The notes beneath the pieces were generated by a model. It made no database searches. It was not told the DNA's origin and was given only the letters and a program-made list of their open reading frames with translations. A stretch of DNA of 64,000 bases, taken from the NCBI RefSeq assembly GCF_000194605.1, contig NC_015321.1:434001-498000 (forward strand). Reading direction: 5' to 3'. Every line of letters begins with the position of its first letter. Position 1 is the first letter of the stretch. Made by a program: the position numbers and the translations under genes. The stretch comes from Fluviicola taffensis DSM 16823. GTDB taxonomy: Bacteria > Bacteroidota > Bacteroidia > Flavobacteriales_D > Crocinitomicaceae. Below are positions 18,396-25,746 of this stretch, piece by piece.

Positions 18396-19643
18396 TTACA
18401 AATTAGTTAAACCTTGTGATACGCTGATTTTCAAAGCACTAGTATTGGTCGACACGTGATTTCTTGAAACTGTAACACCTGGAATCCAAACAATTTGACC
18501 TCCACTCCAAAAAACAGGATACGTACTTCTCCATTGTTCCGGAACCCCTTTGTCTTTCAGCAATTTGTGCACATTACTTTTACCCGACATTCCAATTGGA
18601 TAGATAAAATCTGTTTTACTAGAAAAGCCTTTTTTTAATGAGTTCTTAGAAACAGATTGATCCAAATAGGCTTCCCATTTCGTAAATGTATCAGGTAAGA
18701 ATTCAACTTCTTCAATCTTGAATTCCCAATGAGTAATTTCTTCCAAATTCGAATTCCAAGAAAAGCCGTCTTTGGTTCTGAAAACTGGACTCTTATCAAT
18801 TTTAGAGCTAAGTTTGGATTCCTTTAATTCTTGGATACGTTCAATCATCCAATACGGCCAATCGAATTGATTACAAACAATTATTCGTTCTTCAACCGTC
18901 AAGTTATCCCATTCGTCGTATGAAATAACAAAACTCTTTTCCCATCCTTGTAATCGACGCTGTAAATTCGCATAAATCGATTGCTGTTCTTCTCGAAACA
19001 CTTCTTGAATAGTCCGAATTGATTCAATCAGATTCGGGTTCGATTCTACTAATTGCGGAATAATCTGATTGCGAAACTGATTTCGCTTGTACTTATTTTC
19101 TTGATTGCTCCAATCTTCTCTCCATTGAAGTTTATTTTCAAGAGCGAAATCACGCAATTCTTCTTTTGTCAGGCTCAAAAACGGACGAATAATCCCCTTT
19201 CTTTCAGCATGCATTCCTCCCAAACCAAAAATTCCTGATCCGCGCAAAAGCTGTAAGAAGAACGTTTCAATTTGATCGTCTTGATGATGCGCTAGTAGAA
19301 TTCTATTCGCTGAATTTTCATGAATAAATTGTTGAAAATGCGCATGTCGGAAATTACGAGCTGCTTCTTGGATGTTGATTCCTTTTCCTTTCGTAATTTC
19401 CTTCGGACAATGAATTACTTCAATTTCCAACTCATATTTTTTCGCCAAATCACGAACAAATTCCTCATCTTTTTCACTATCTTCTTCCCGCAATTGATAG
19501 TTAATGTGAAGAATTTTAGGACTATGTCCCAATTGAATCAAAGCTTCGAGTAAAACGGTAGAATCCAATCCAGCTGAACAGGCGACACAGATATTCAAAC
19601 GATCTAGGTCAAATTTACTAATTGATTCAATTACCACTGACAT
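18396..19643 (-). CDS. tilS: tRNA(Ile)-lysidine synthase
   Basis: 415 residues. The PP-loop ATP-binding signature appears as C-S-A-G-L-D-S-T near residue 24, followed by H-I-N-Y-Q-L-R and A-H-H-Q-D-D-Q-I-E-T, which are diagnostic of TilS. The enzyme turns C34 of the AUA-decoding tRNA-Ile into lysidine; it is essential and cytoplasmic. The C-terminal part (I-Y-P-I-G-M-S-G-K-S near residue 350) matches the TilS C-terminal domain. Its start overlaps the end of pabB by 13 bp. Confidence 0.93.
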   Translation of the reverse strand: MSVVIESISKFDLDRLNICVACSAGLDSTVLLEALIQLGHSPKILHINYQLREEDSEKDEEFVRDLAKKYELEIEVIHCPKEITKGKGINIQEAARNFRHAHFQQFIHENSANRILLAHHQDDQIETFFLQLLRGSGIFGLGGMHAERKGIIRPFLSLTKEELRDFALENKLQWREDWSNQENKYKRNQFRNQIIPQLVESNPNLIESIRTIQEVFREEQQSIYANLQRRLQGWEKSFVISYDEWDNLTVEERIIVCNQFDWPYWMIERIQELKESKLSSKIDKSPVFRTKDGFSWNSNLEEITHWEFKIEEVEFLPDTFTKWEAYLDQSVSKNSLKKGFSSKTDFIYPIGMSGKSNVHKLLKDKGVPEQWRSTYPVFWSGGQIVWIPGVTVSRNHVSTNTSALKISVSQGLTNL

Positions 19644-20815
19644 GATCCAAAAAGAGATAAAATCTTACCAACTTTCACTTTGCATTCTTCGTATTCAGCT
19701 TCTGCATCAGAAAGTATCGTAATGGCTCCACCAACGCCACACGAAATTTTTTTGCTTTCCTGATTGTAAACAAGCGTCCGAATTAATACATTCAAATCAA
19801 AATCTCCATTTGGATAAATTACACCCAATGATCCGGAATAAAATTCACGGGAAAAGCCTTCGTATTTTTGCGCCAATTCAACCGCGGCTTTTTTCGGGGC
19901 ACCTGTCATTGACCCCATTGGAAAAGTCGCTTTTAGGATTTCAGAAAAAGTTACTTCCTCTCTCAATTCGCATGAAATCGTAGAAATTAATTGATGAACC
20001 GTTGGAAAAGTATATGTTTTGCATAATTCATCTACATTCACACTTCCTTTAGTTGCAAGTCGCGATAAATCGTTTCGCACCAAATCAACAATCATTACAT
20101 TTTCTGCGCGTTCCTTCTTACTGGATTCCAATCCTTGAATATTTTCCTGATCCTCATATTCCGTTTTTCCTCTTGGGGCAGTGCCTTTAATCGGTTGTGA
20201 AATGAGTTTTGATCCTTTTTTCTGAATGAATCGCTCAGGACTTGCAGAAGCCAACATCCAGTTTTCCGTTTCAACTAGTCCAGCAAATGGTGTTGGATTG
20301 GCATCCCACATCCGTTTAAAAAAAGGCTGAATAGAAGTTAATTCAACAGATTGCGATTCGATACTTTGGCAGAAATTCAATTCGTAAACATCACCTAATT
20401 GAATGTGTTCCTTAAGCTTATTGACACGTTCTAAATAATTCTTTCGATCGATTTTCGCAGTCCATTGAATGGCTGAAATTTCTTCCGTTGTTTCAAATAA
20501 TTCTTCCGCTAATTGGTGATTTAGTTCATTGTATTCTCCTTCCAACAGATAAGCATTTACACCTTCGTACAAAAACGTGCTTTCTGGAATCCAAACCCGC
20601 ATTAAAGGTAGTTGATTTGGATTACGTTGAATTGTCAGAATATCTAATCCAAGTTGGTAATTAATGACTGTAAATAAGGTTTTTCCTTTATGTACATCGA
20701 TAAATTCATCCAGCGCATTCCAGTTTAGATCAGCATTTAATACAAACTCAGATTCGCATCCAATTCCAATAAGGAAGGAGGTTTCTGAATTTCTAAAAAG
20801 CGCGCGTTCAATCAT
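19631..20815 (-). CDS. pabB: Aminodeoxychorismate synthase component I
   Basis: 394 residues from the ATG at 20815. The chorismate-binding core is clear: P-I-K-G-T-A-P-R-G, I-V-D-L-V-R-N-D-L-S, P-M-G-S-M-T-G-A-P-K-K and a late C-G-V-G-G-A-I-T. The A-P-R-G/M-T-G-A-P-K pattern and length fit PabB rather than TrpE, and P-I-K-G marks the lysine of the PabB type. It makes 4-amino-4-deoxychorismate for folate. It overlaps tilS by 13 bp; a glutaminase partner is not in the window. Confidence 0.88.
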   Translation of the reverse strand: MIERALFRNSETSFLIGIGCESEFVLNADLNWNALDEFIDVHKGKTLFTVINYQLGLDILTIQRNPNQLPLMRVWIPESTFLYEGVNAYLLEGEYNELNHQLAEELFETTEEISAIQWTAKIDRKNYLERVNKLKEHIQLGDVYELNFCQSIESQSVELTSIQPFFKRMWDANPTPFAGLVETENWMLASASPERFIQKKGSKLISQPIKGTAPRGKTEYEDQENIQGLESSKKERAENVMIVDLVRNDLSRLATKGSVNVDELCKTYTFPTVHQLISTISCELREEVTFSEILKATFPMGSMTGAPKKAAVELAQKYEGFSREFYSGSLGVIYPNGDFDLNVLIRTLVYNQESKKISCGVGGAITILSDAEAEYEECKVKVGKILSLFGSCQW

Positions 20816-21384
20816 ACGCAAAGGTAATTACGAATTGCGAATTATGAGTGCCCAATTGATTGATTACAGAGCAGAAAATCAAAATAGCGAAGTTAGTCTC
20901 ATAATCGTTGAAATATCTAAATGATTCAATAACGAGTCTAAACAATTATAACAGAAAATTCAATACTTATTTGAACACGTAATACTTCTTACTTTTTGCT
21001 AAGGCAGAAGAATGAGGAAAACTCATGAAGACGAAGCATGACTTTCTCAAAAAGTCAAATGCTGAGGTAAGTAAGCAAAACTGCCTTTTAGCGTTATTCA
21101 AAGCCATAAAGCAAAAAAGCCAACTCCTTGTTTTTCTGAAAAAGTGTTGATTCTGAAGAATCAAAACGTAAACGCTTTTTTTGAGCTTTACTTCTAGAAT
21201 GTCGCTTTTGCTTCGAGTTAACAATCGTTGTAAATTGTAGTGAATAATCTTAAAATTCAATTTCAATAATTGTATTCTATTATCAAAGGAAGTTTAATCA
21301 TCGGAAAGTATACACTCATTTTGAATATCCTCGCAATTCGGCATTCGTAATTAGGAAATATGTAAATTCGTTCAAAATCTAGCT
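20816..21384. other. 569-bp intergenic stretch with a structured element
   Basis: The stretch between divergent pabB and plsC holds no convincing gene. It contains the nested hairpins at 20998-21092, a further perfect hairpin at 21147-21164 (TTGATTC-TGAA-GAATCAA), and two copies of an AATTGCGAATTA-like sequence at its ends (near 20826 and, inverted, near 21332). A 99-codon open frame on the minus strand across 20967-21266 overlaps the hairpins and is unlikely to be coding. Confidence 0.6.
20998..21092. ncRNA. Candidate multi-branched structured element
   Basis: An outer stem GCTA-AGGCAG (20998-21007) pairs with CTGCCT-TT-TAGC (21081-21092) with a 2-nt bulge. It encloses ATGAG-GAAAA-CTCAT (21012-21026) and a longer hairpin AGCAT..GACTTT / AAAGTC..ATGCT (about 21035-21063). 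This closed junction of two arms could be a structured RNA, a 5'-leader element or a dispersed repeat. No transcript evidence is available. Confidence 0.4.
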
Positions 21385-22701
21385 ATGTTGTACCGCATCT
21401 TAAGGGCGATTATTTCATTTGGAATCAGACATTATTACCGAGAAATTCGAGTAATCAATAAACACCTTTTAGAAAAGGAAGAAGGTCCATTGATTATTAT
21501 CGCCAATCACCCAAACACCTTAATGGATGCTTGGATGGTAGGTTTCGCCAATCGAAGACGTGTTCATTTTATGGCTAAGGCAACTTTCTTTAATTCACCT
21601 TTCAAACGCAAATTATTGGGTGCTTTGGGAATGATTCCAATCAATCGAAAATCGGATGGAGCTGTTTCAGGAGTTAGCAACAAAGATTCCTTTGCAGCCT
21701 GTTACGAATTATTAGAACGAGGTGAAATATTAGTTGTTTTTCCAGAAGGAACCAGCTTTTTAGAGAGAAAATTACGTGAAATTAAAACAGGAACCGCACG
21801 TATTGCTTTGGAAGTGGAACGCAGAAACCAAGGAAAATTGGGATTAAAAGTGGTTCCAATAGGTCTCAATTACATTTCTGCAGATTCATACCGTGGAAAA
21901 GTGCTGGTTCATGTGGGGAAATCTATTGAGATTGATGATTTATGGAAAGAATATGAAATCAACCCAGGAAATGCGGCAAAATTACTCACAGAACGATTTA
22001 GAGTTGAATTATCGCGCGTTTTTGTAACACTCGATGATTCTGCACGAGAAGATTTGGTGGAACAATTAAGCACACTTTTCGTCACTAAATACACTAATCG
22101 CACACAGGTAAGCGACGAGATGAATTTCATGAAATCTGTTCAAAACAGACTAGAGGAATACAGTTTGACTGCACCATGGAAAGTGGATGATATTCAAACT
22201 GAAACAACCAAATTAGCTGCATCACTTCAGTTTTTAGGGATTAAACCCGATTTTTTAGACCGTCCGTATCGCCCAGGATTATTTATCCGTCAATTTATTC
22301 AAAGTTGGCTGTTTGTAATCAGTACCGTTCCCATCTTTTTAGTTGGATTTGTACATCATGTTCTCCCCTATTGGTTTATCGGATGGATTGTTCCAAAATT
22401 ATCAAAGGAAGTGGAATACCACGCTCCTCTATCCATTTTACTGGGATTGGTTTTGTATCCGCTGAATTATGCCGGTTTTGGATTGATCGTACATTTCTGT
22501 TTTGATTTTTCCTGGTTACAAACGCTGCTTTATTTAGCTGTCTTGCCTTTGTTTGGCACATTTGCTCATTTCTTCATGCGCTACATGAAACATCTCAATT
22601 CAAAACAGCGATTTGGCCGATTTGCGCACAGACGAAGTGCAATTCTTCAAAATCTGAAAGAACAACGCGAACAGTTGAAAGACCTGATTTTTAGAGATTA
22701 A
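21385..22701 (+). CDS. 1-acyl-glycerol-3-phosphate acyltransferase-like (PlsC domain)
   Basis: 438 residues. The PlsC block I is N-H-P-N-T-L-M-D (HxxxxD variant, near residue 40) and block III is F-P-E-G-T-S (near 120). The C-terminal third has two or three predicted membrane helices (around 305-330, 350-375 and 375-395), giving a longer protein than E. coli PlsC. It is probably an inner-membrane acyltransferase of phospholipid or lipid synthesis; the acceptor is uncertain. It has its own hairpin terminator. Confidence 0.85.
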   Translation: MLYRILRAIISFGIRHYYREIRVINKHLLEKEEGPLIIIANHPNTLMDAWMVGFANRRRVHFMAKATFFNSPFKRKLLGALGMIPINRKSDGAVSGVSNKDSFAACYELLERGEILVVFPEGTSFLERKLREIKTGTARIALEVERRNQGKLGLKVVPIGLNYISADSYRGKVLVHVGKSIEIDDLWKEYEINPGNAAKLLTERFRVELSRVFVTLDDSAREDLVEQLSTLFVTKYTNRTQVSDEMNFMKSVQNRLEEYSLTAPWKVDDIQTETTKLAASLQFLGIKPDFLDRPYRPGLFIRQFIQSWLFVISTVPIFLVGFVHHVLPYWFIGWIVPKLSKEVEYHAPLSILLGLVLYPLNYAGFGLIVHFCFDFSWLQTLLYLAVLPLFGTFAHFFMRYMKHLNSKQRFGRFAHRRSAILQNLKEQREQLKDLIFRD

Positions 22702-22730
22702 CCAATTGTTAACTCCATTTAATGCGACTC

Positions 22731-22754
22731 AAAATCATTTTTTTGATTTTTTTT
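22731..22754 (+). terminator. Terminator of the plsC-like gene
   Basis: AAAATCA (22731-22737) and TGATTTT (22744-22750) form a stem followed by a run of Ts, 30 bp after the stop. Confidence 0.65.
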
Positions 22755-22765
22755 CCTGAAAATGC

Positions 22766-22795
22766 TTTGATAGAACGATGCATTTATTAATTTTG
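22766..22795 (+). promoter_or_regulatory. Promoter of tRNA-Ser
   Basis: TTTG (22766-22769), 18 nt spacer, TAATTTTG (22788-22795): a full match to the Bacteroidota TTTG-N19-TAnnTTTG promoter. The tRNA begins about 45 bp downstream. Confidence 0.75.
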
Positions 22796-22839
22796 CGCCT
22801 GTCTTAGTAAGACCTAAGACACGTTCTTTGTAACATTTT

Positions 22840-22926
22840 GGAGGGATGGGTGAGTGGCTGAAACCACCAGTTTGCTAAACTGACGTACTGGTAACGGTAC
22901 CGCGAGTTCGAATCTCGCTCTCTCCG
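22840..22926 (+). tRNA. tRNA-Ser(GCT)
   Basis: Cloverleaf with 7-bp acceptor stem GGAGGGA/TCTCTCC, anticodon loop T-T-T-GCT-A-A-A flanked by a CAG/CTG stem, a long variable arm as expected for serine, and a GTTCGAATC T loop. CCA is not encoded. Confidence 0.93.
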
Positions 22927-22967
22927 CAATAATTAAAGGTGAAAAGCCTGAAATTTTCTTTTTTGAG

Positions 22968-22998
22968 CTTGCATAAGTGAAATAAATGAGTATCTTTG
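22968..22998 (+). promoter_or_regulatory. Promoter of tRNA-Pro
   Basis: CTTG (22968-22971), 19 nt spacer, TATCTTTG (22991-22998), matching TAnnTTTG; about 65 bp before tRNA-Pro. Confidence 0.6.
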
Positions 22999-23062
22999 CA
23001 CTCTCAAAAAGAAAAAAAGCACTTCAAAAGCGATTGAAGTTCGTTGAAATAAAAGCCTAGTT

Positions 23063-23136
23063 CGGGGCGTAGCGTAGCCCGGTATCGCGCCTGGTTTGGG
23101 ACCAGGAGGTCGTCAGTTCGAATCTGGCCGCCCCGA
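23063..23136 (+). tRNA. tRNA-Pro(TGG)
   Basis: Acceptor stem CGGGGCG/CGCCCCG, anticodon stem-loop CCTGG-TTTGGGA-CCAGG with TGG anticodon, T loop GTTCGAATC, discriminator A. Confidence 0.94.
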
Positions 23137-23141
23137 CGAAA

Positions 23142-23171
23142 AAAAAGGGGATGAGCAATCATCCCCTTTTT
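23142..23171 (+). terminator. Terminator after tRNA-Pro
   Basis: AAAAAGGGGATGA and TCATCCCCTTTTT around a GCAA loop, six bases after the tRNA; a strong intrinsic terminator. Confidence 0.88.
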
Positions 23172-23187
23172 TATTTAAAAATGATTA

Positions 23188-23243
23188 GGCCCAATAGCTC
23201 AGCTGGATAGAGCATCCCGACCTTAAGTCGGGAAGGTCTCAGG
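23188..23243 (+). pseudogene. 5' fragment of a tRNA-Arg-like gene
   Basis: The first 27 bases are identical to the start of the tRNA-Arg(TCT) gene at 23299, and GGTCTCAGG after the anticodon arm also matches. The anticodon arm is different (stem CCCGA/TCGGG) and two bases longer, and the T arm and acceptor 3' half are missing. It cannot form a tRNA. It looks like a recombination scar at the left edge of the defence island. Confidence 0.75.
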
Positions 23244-23298
23244 AAAGCAGATGACTACTTAAAGATAAACGAAGTAATTGCCAATTACTATAAAAACT

Positions 23299-23372
23299 GG
23301 CCCAATAGCTCAGCTGGATAGAGCAACTGCCTTCTAAGCAGTAGGTCTCAGGTTCGAATCCTGATTGGGTCA
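23299..23372 (+). tRNA. tRNA-Arg(TCT)
   Basis: Acceptor stem GGCCCAA/TTGGGTC, anticodon arm ACTGC-CTTCTAA-GCAGT with anticodon TCT, T loop GTTCGAATC. It is followed by an intrinsic terminator and then by defence genes; tRNA-Arg is a common integration site. Confidence 0.93.
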
Positions 23373-23384
23373 CTTTTAAAAAAT

Positions 23385-23420
23385 AATTCCTCTGTAAACA
23401 ATGGTTTGCAGAGGAATTTT
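23385..23420 (+). terminator. Terminator after tRNA-Arg
   Basis: AATTCCTCTG.AAAC pairs with GTTT.CAGAGGAATT (one mismatch) around AATG, followed by a T run. Confidence 0.85.
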
Positions 23421-23611
23421 TATTTTAGGGGTAAACATAGGGTAAACAAATGAAGATTTCTTTTGCTGTTAAGAGAACTGAATGTTAGAATGATTAGGTA
23501 TTGAGTATAAAAAAATGATTCTTAAATAATGTGAAGATTGGATAATAACTTGTCTAGTATTTACAAAATGATTTATTTTAGTTCTAGAAACTGAAACACA
23601 AACTACTCGTA

Positions 23612-24379
23612 ATGGGAATCGAACGTAACTTCCTTAAGGCTATGAAAGCCGATGAATACCTGGAAGCAGCAAAAAAGTACTTCGAATCTGCTGAAATGCA
23701 CAAAAAATCGGCAGAAGCTGCATCCGAAACTGGACAATATGGTATCCCTGTATCACTTTTAATCCTCTCCACCGAGCAATCTATCTCGGGAATTCTGATT
23801 TATGCTCAACATTTCGGATTCAAACTTAAGGATATTCCCAAAATCCACTTATTCTTTACTGATCATATAATCAAACATAATTTGGCGTCTTTAATAAGTA
23901 TAATGTATCCTATCATGTCGCTTATGATGGGCTTAGTCGAAAAATCGAGAGATCAAATTTCGGGGAGAATTAAGATCACAGGTTCTGAAGAAACCATTGT
24001 GCGAGAAGCAAAAAAGGAAGCGCTAGCATTATTCAGAACTCTACCTGAATTATTTGATTGGTGGGATAATGCGAATCCTCAAAAGAATAAAGGGTTTTAC
24101 GTCGATTATTCAAATAGCATTGAAACACCTATGCAGGTAACTGAAGATGAATACTTGGTTGCACATAGGATCGTTGAGAATTTTCAAAACCAAATCTTGC
24201 AAATTGTCCAGTACTTAGAAAGTATCCCTGAAGAGAATAAAGAGGTTTTTAAGAATACTAAGTTAGAAGAAAGAATTGCAGAAATAATCGCAAGTCGTAG
24301 AGAGAAAATGAAGAATCGTAATCCGATCAAAACAACCGAGGATTCATCCCAAGAAGAAATCAAAGACCCTAAAGATTAA
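23612..24379 (+). CDS. AbiV-like abortive-infection protein
   Basis: 255 residues, all-helical. The N-terminal 60 residues read like the AbiV family: A-A-K-K-Y-F-E-S-A-E-M-H then G-Q-Y-G-I-P-V-S-L-L-I-L-S-T-E-Q-S-I-S, i.e. a repeated A-x2-Y pattern followed by a helix with an E in the usual A-L-E-E-x-x-K position. AbiV of Lactococcus blocks phage translation, and the family is often grouped with HEPN folds. The C-terminus is charged and probably disordered. It is followed 11 bp later by a HEPN gene, so the two are likely one operon and one defence unit. Family assignment is by eye. Confidence 0.6.
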   Translation: MGIERNFLKAMKADEYLEAAKKYFESAEMHKKSAEAASETGQYGIPVSLLILSTEQSISGILIYAQHFGFKLKDIPKIHLFFTDHIIKHNLASLISIMYPIMSLMMGLVEKSRDQISGRIKITGSEETIVREAKKEALALFRTLPELFDWWDNANPQKNKGFYVDYSNSIETPMQVTEDEYLVAHRIVENFQNQILQIVQYLESIPEENKEVFKNTKLEERIAEIIASRREKMKNRNPIKTTEDSSQEEIKDPKD

Positions 24380-24390
24380 ATATTAGAAAA

Positions 24391-25245
24391 ATGAAAGAAA
24401 TTCAACGCAAAGACAAAATCCTTCTTCTGGGATTTAATTCCGAGTTAACCGAACTTAAACTGAGCGATCAAATTATTATTCGAAAAGGTACTGATTTAGA
24501 GTTAGAAGAAATATACAGGAGAATCGAATACAATGTCAAAAATCAACAGTTCATTATTGAATACAATTATACGGAAAGTAATGAAAGTACATTCCCAAGA
24601 AAATTATTCAAATTACTAGATGATTTAAATCTTTTCTTTACAATTTTCTTGTGTGGCAAAACGAAGGTTGCTAATGCACTTCGTCATATTAAGGTTGAAG
24701 AAGAATACAAACAGGCCGGATTTACAACTAACCCAAAGGTATCAGCTCATTTTTCAGAGGAATATATTCTCAAACTTGAAGACTCTGAAAAGATTAAAAA
24801 TTATTGGAAAAGATATCTACTTCAATCTGAAAATCAACCGATTCAAATAGCTCTCCGTCGATACCTCTTCTCAATTCAAAAATCTGAACAGGAAGATCAA
24901 GTTATCGACTTAATGATCGCATTTGAAGCTCTATTAGTAAAAAACAATGAGGGTTCCATTAAACGAAATATTGCAACCAGATGTTCTAAATTCCTTTCGG
25001 ATAAATATGATCGGGAAGAAGTATATAACATTCTTAGTAAGGCATATGAACTAAGAAGTGAAATCGTACATGGGTCTAGTGGAGAACTCAATGAAATGGA
25101 TTCAAGAGGGAAGCATTCCTATTTAGGCAAAACAATTGCAAACCTCTCAGAGCTGTTACGTTCTTGTTTTTATAGGAAAATACTAGAATTCACAGATCTT
25201 AATTCTTCAGAGTTTATTGAAGAATTAAAAAGAGAAATCGCATAG
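24391..25245 (+). CDS. HEPN-domain protein with R-x4-H motif
   Basis: 284 residues. The C-terminal ~120 residues match the Apea-like HEPN pattern: I-A-F-E-A-L-L near 175, then Y-E-L-R-S-E-I-V-H-G, giving the R222-x4-H227 motif that forms the active site of HEPN ribonucleases. The N-terminal half is an unrecognised alpha/beta region. It is probably a cytoplasmic RNase toxin or abortive-infection effector working with the AbiV-like protein just upstream. The phage signal it senses is unknown. Confidence 0.7.
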   Translation: MKEIQRKDKILLLGFNSELTELKLSDQIIIRKGTDLELEEIYRRIEYNVKNQQFIIEYNYTESNESTFPRKLFKLLDDLNLFFTIFLCGKTKVANALRHIKVEEEYKQAGFTTNPKVSAHFSEEYILKLEDSEKIKNYWKRYLLQSENQPIQIALRRYLFSIQKSEQEDQVIDLMIAFEALLVKNNEGSIKRNIATRCSKFLSDKYDREEVYNILSKAYELRSEIVHGSSGELNEMDSRGKHSYLGKTIANLSELLRSCFYRKILEFTDLNSSEFIEELKREIA

Positions 25246-25342
25246 GAATTATACCCAATTTCAATCCTTAATTAGTAGTAAATATCCTATTGTATAACGC
25301 TAAGCAGCTTCTGACCTTTGTGTAAATTAAAATTACAACTTT

Positions 25343-25678
25343 ATGTTTACAGCAAAAGGAGATCTTCTTTATAAGGAAGGTTCAGATCCAAAAGACTACT
25401 GCTTTGCGGGTTCATTTGCAGAGACAAACCTATATGGTTTTGTTTCTGTATCTGACATGAGTATTCACCCAGAAGATAACAGCGGTTATCTTATTACCTA
25501 CATCGTTGGAGGAGACTCAAGAGGCCCGGATGAATTAGATGCAGACCTAGGGAAATTCAATGGAAGCTTCATTGAAGCCGAGTTCTACGACGAACAATCC
25601 AATTTACTTGGTAAAAAGCGCGTCAGAACTGTAGACGCTCAAAAGGATACTCGACCAATCGAGGGATCCAAGCTATAA
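25343..25678 (+). CDS. Hypothetical protein, 111 aa
   Basis: Small acidic soluble protein, family not recognised. It looks beta-rich (many G-x-F/V-S-V and Y-I-V-G-G turns). It stands alone between the AbiV/HEPN pair and the sensor kinase, with a strong terminator directly after it, so it is probably its own transcription unit. Confidence 0.6.
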   Translation: MFTAKGDLLYKEGSDPKDYCFAGSFAETNLYGFVSVSDMSIHPEDNSGYLITYIVGGDSRGPDELDADLGKFNGSFIEAEFYDEQSNLLGKKRVRTVDAQKDTRPIEGSKL

Positions 25679-25684
25679 GTCTTT

Positions 25685-25716
25685 AACAGCAGGATCTAAG
25701 ATCCTGCTGTTTTTTG
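25685..25716 (+). terminator. Intrinsic terminator
   Basis: AACAGCAGGATCT and its complement AGATCCTGCTGTT flank one base and run into TTTTTT, 6 bp after the stop at 25678. Confidence 0.9.
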
Positions 25717-25746
25717 TATTTTGCAAAACCCTAAGCTTATAGCATT

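Noticed and set aside
20967-21266. 99-codon open frame on the minus strand between pabB and plsC
   Set aside because: It runs across several hairpins and has an odd composition rich in Phe, Ser and Cys; the DNA structure explains the region better than a protein.
23188-23243. Considered as a functional tRNA with TTA anticodon
   Set aside because: C instead of T at position 33, two extra bases around the anticodon arm, and no T arm or 3' acceptor half.
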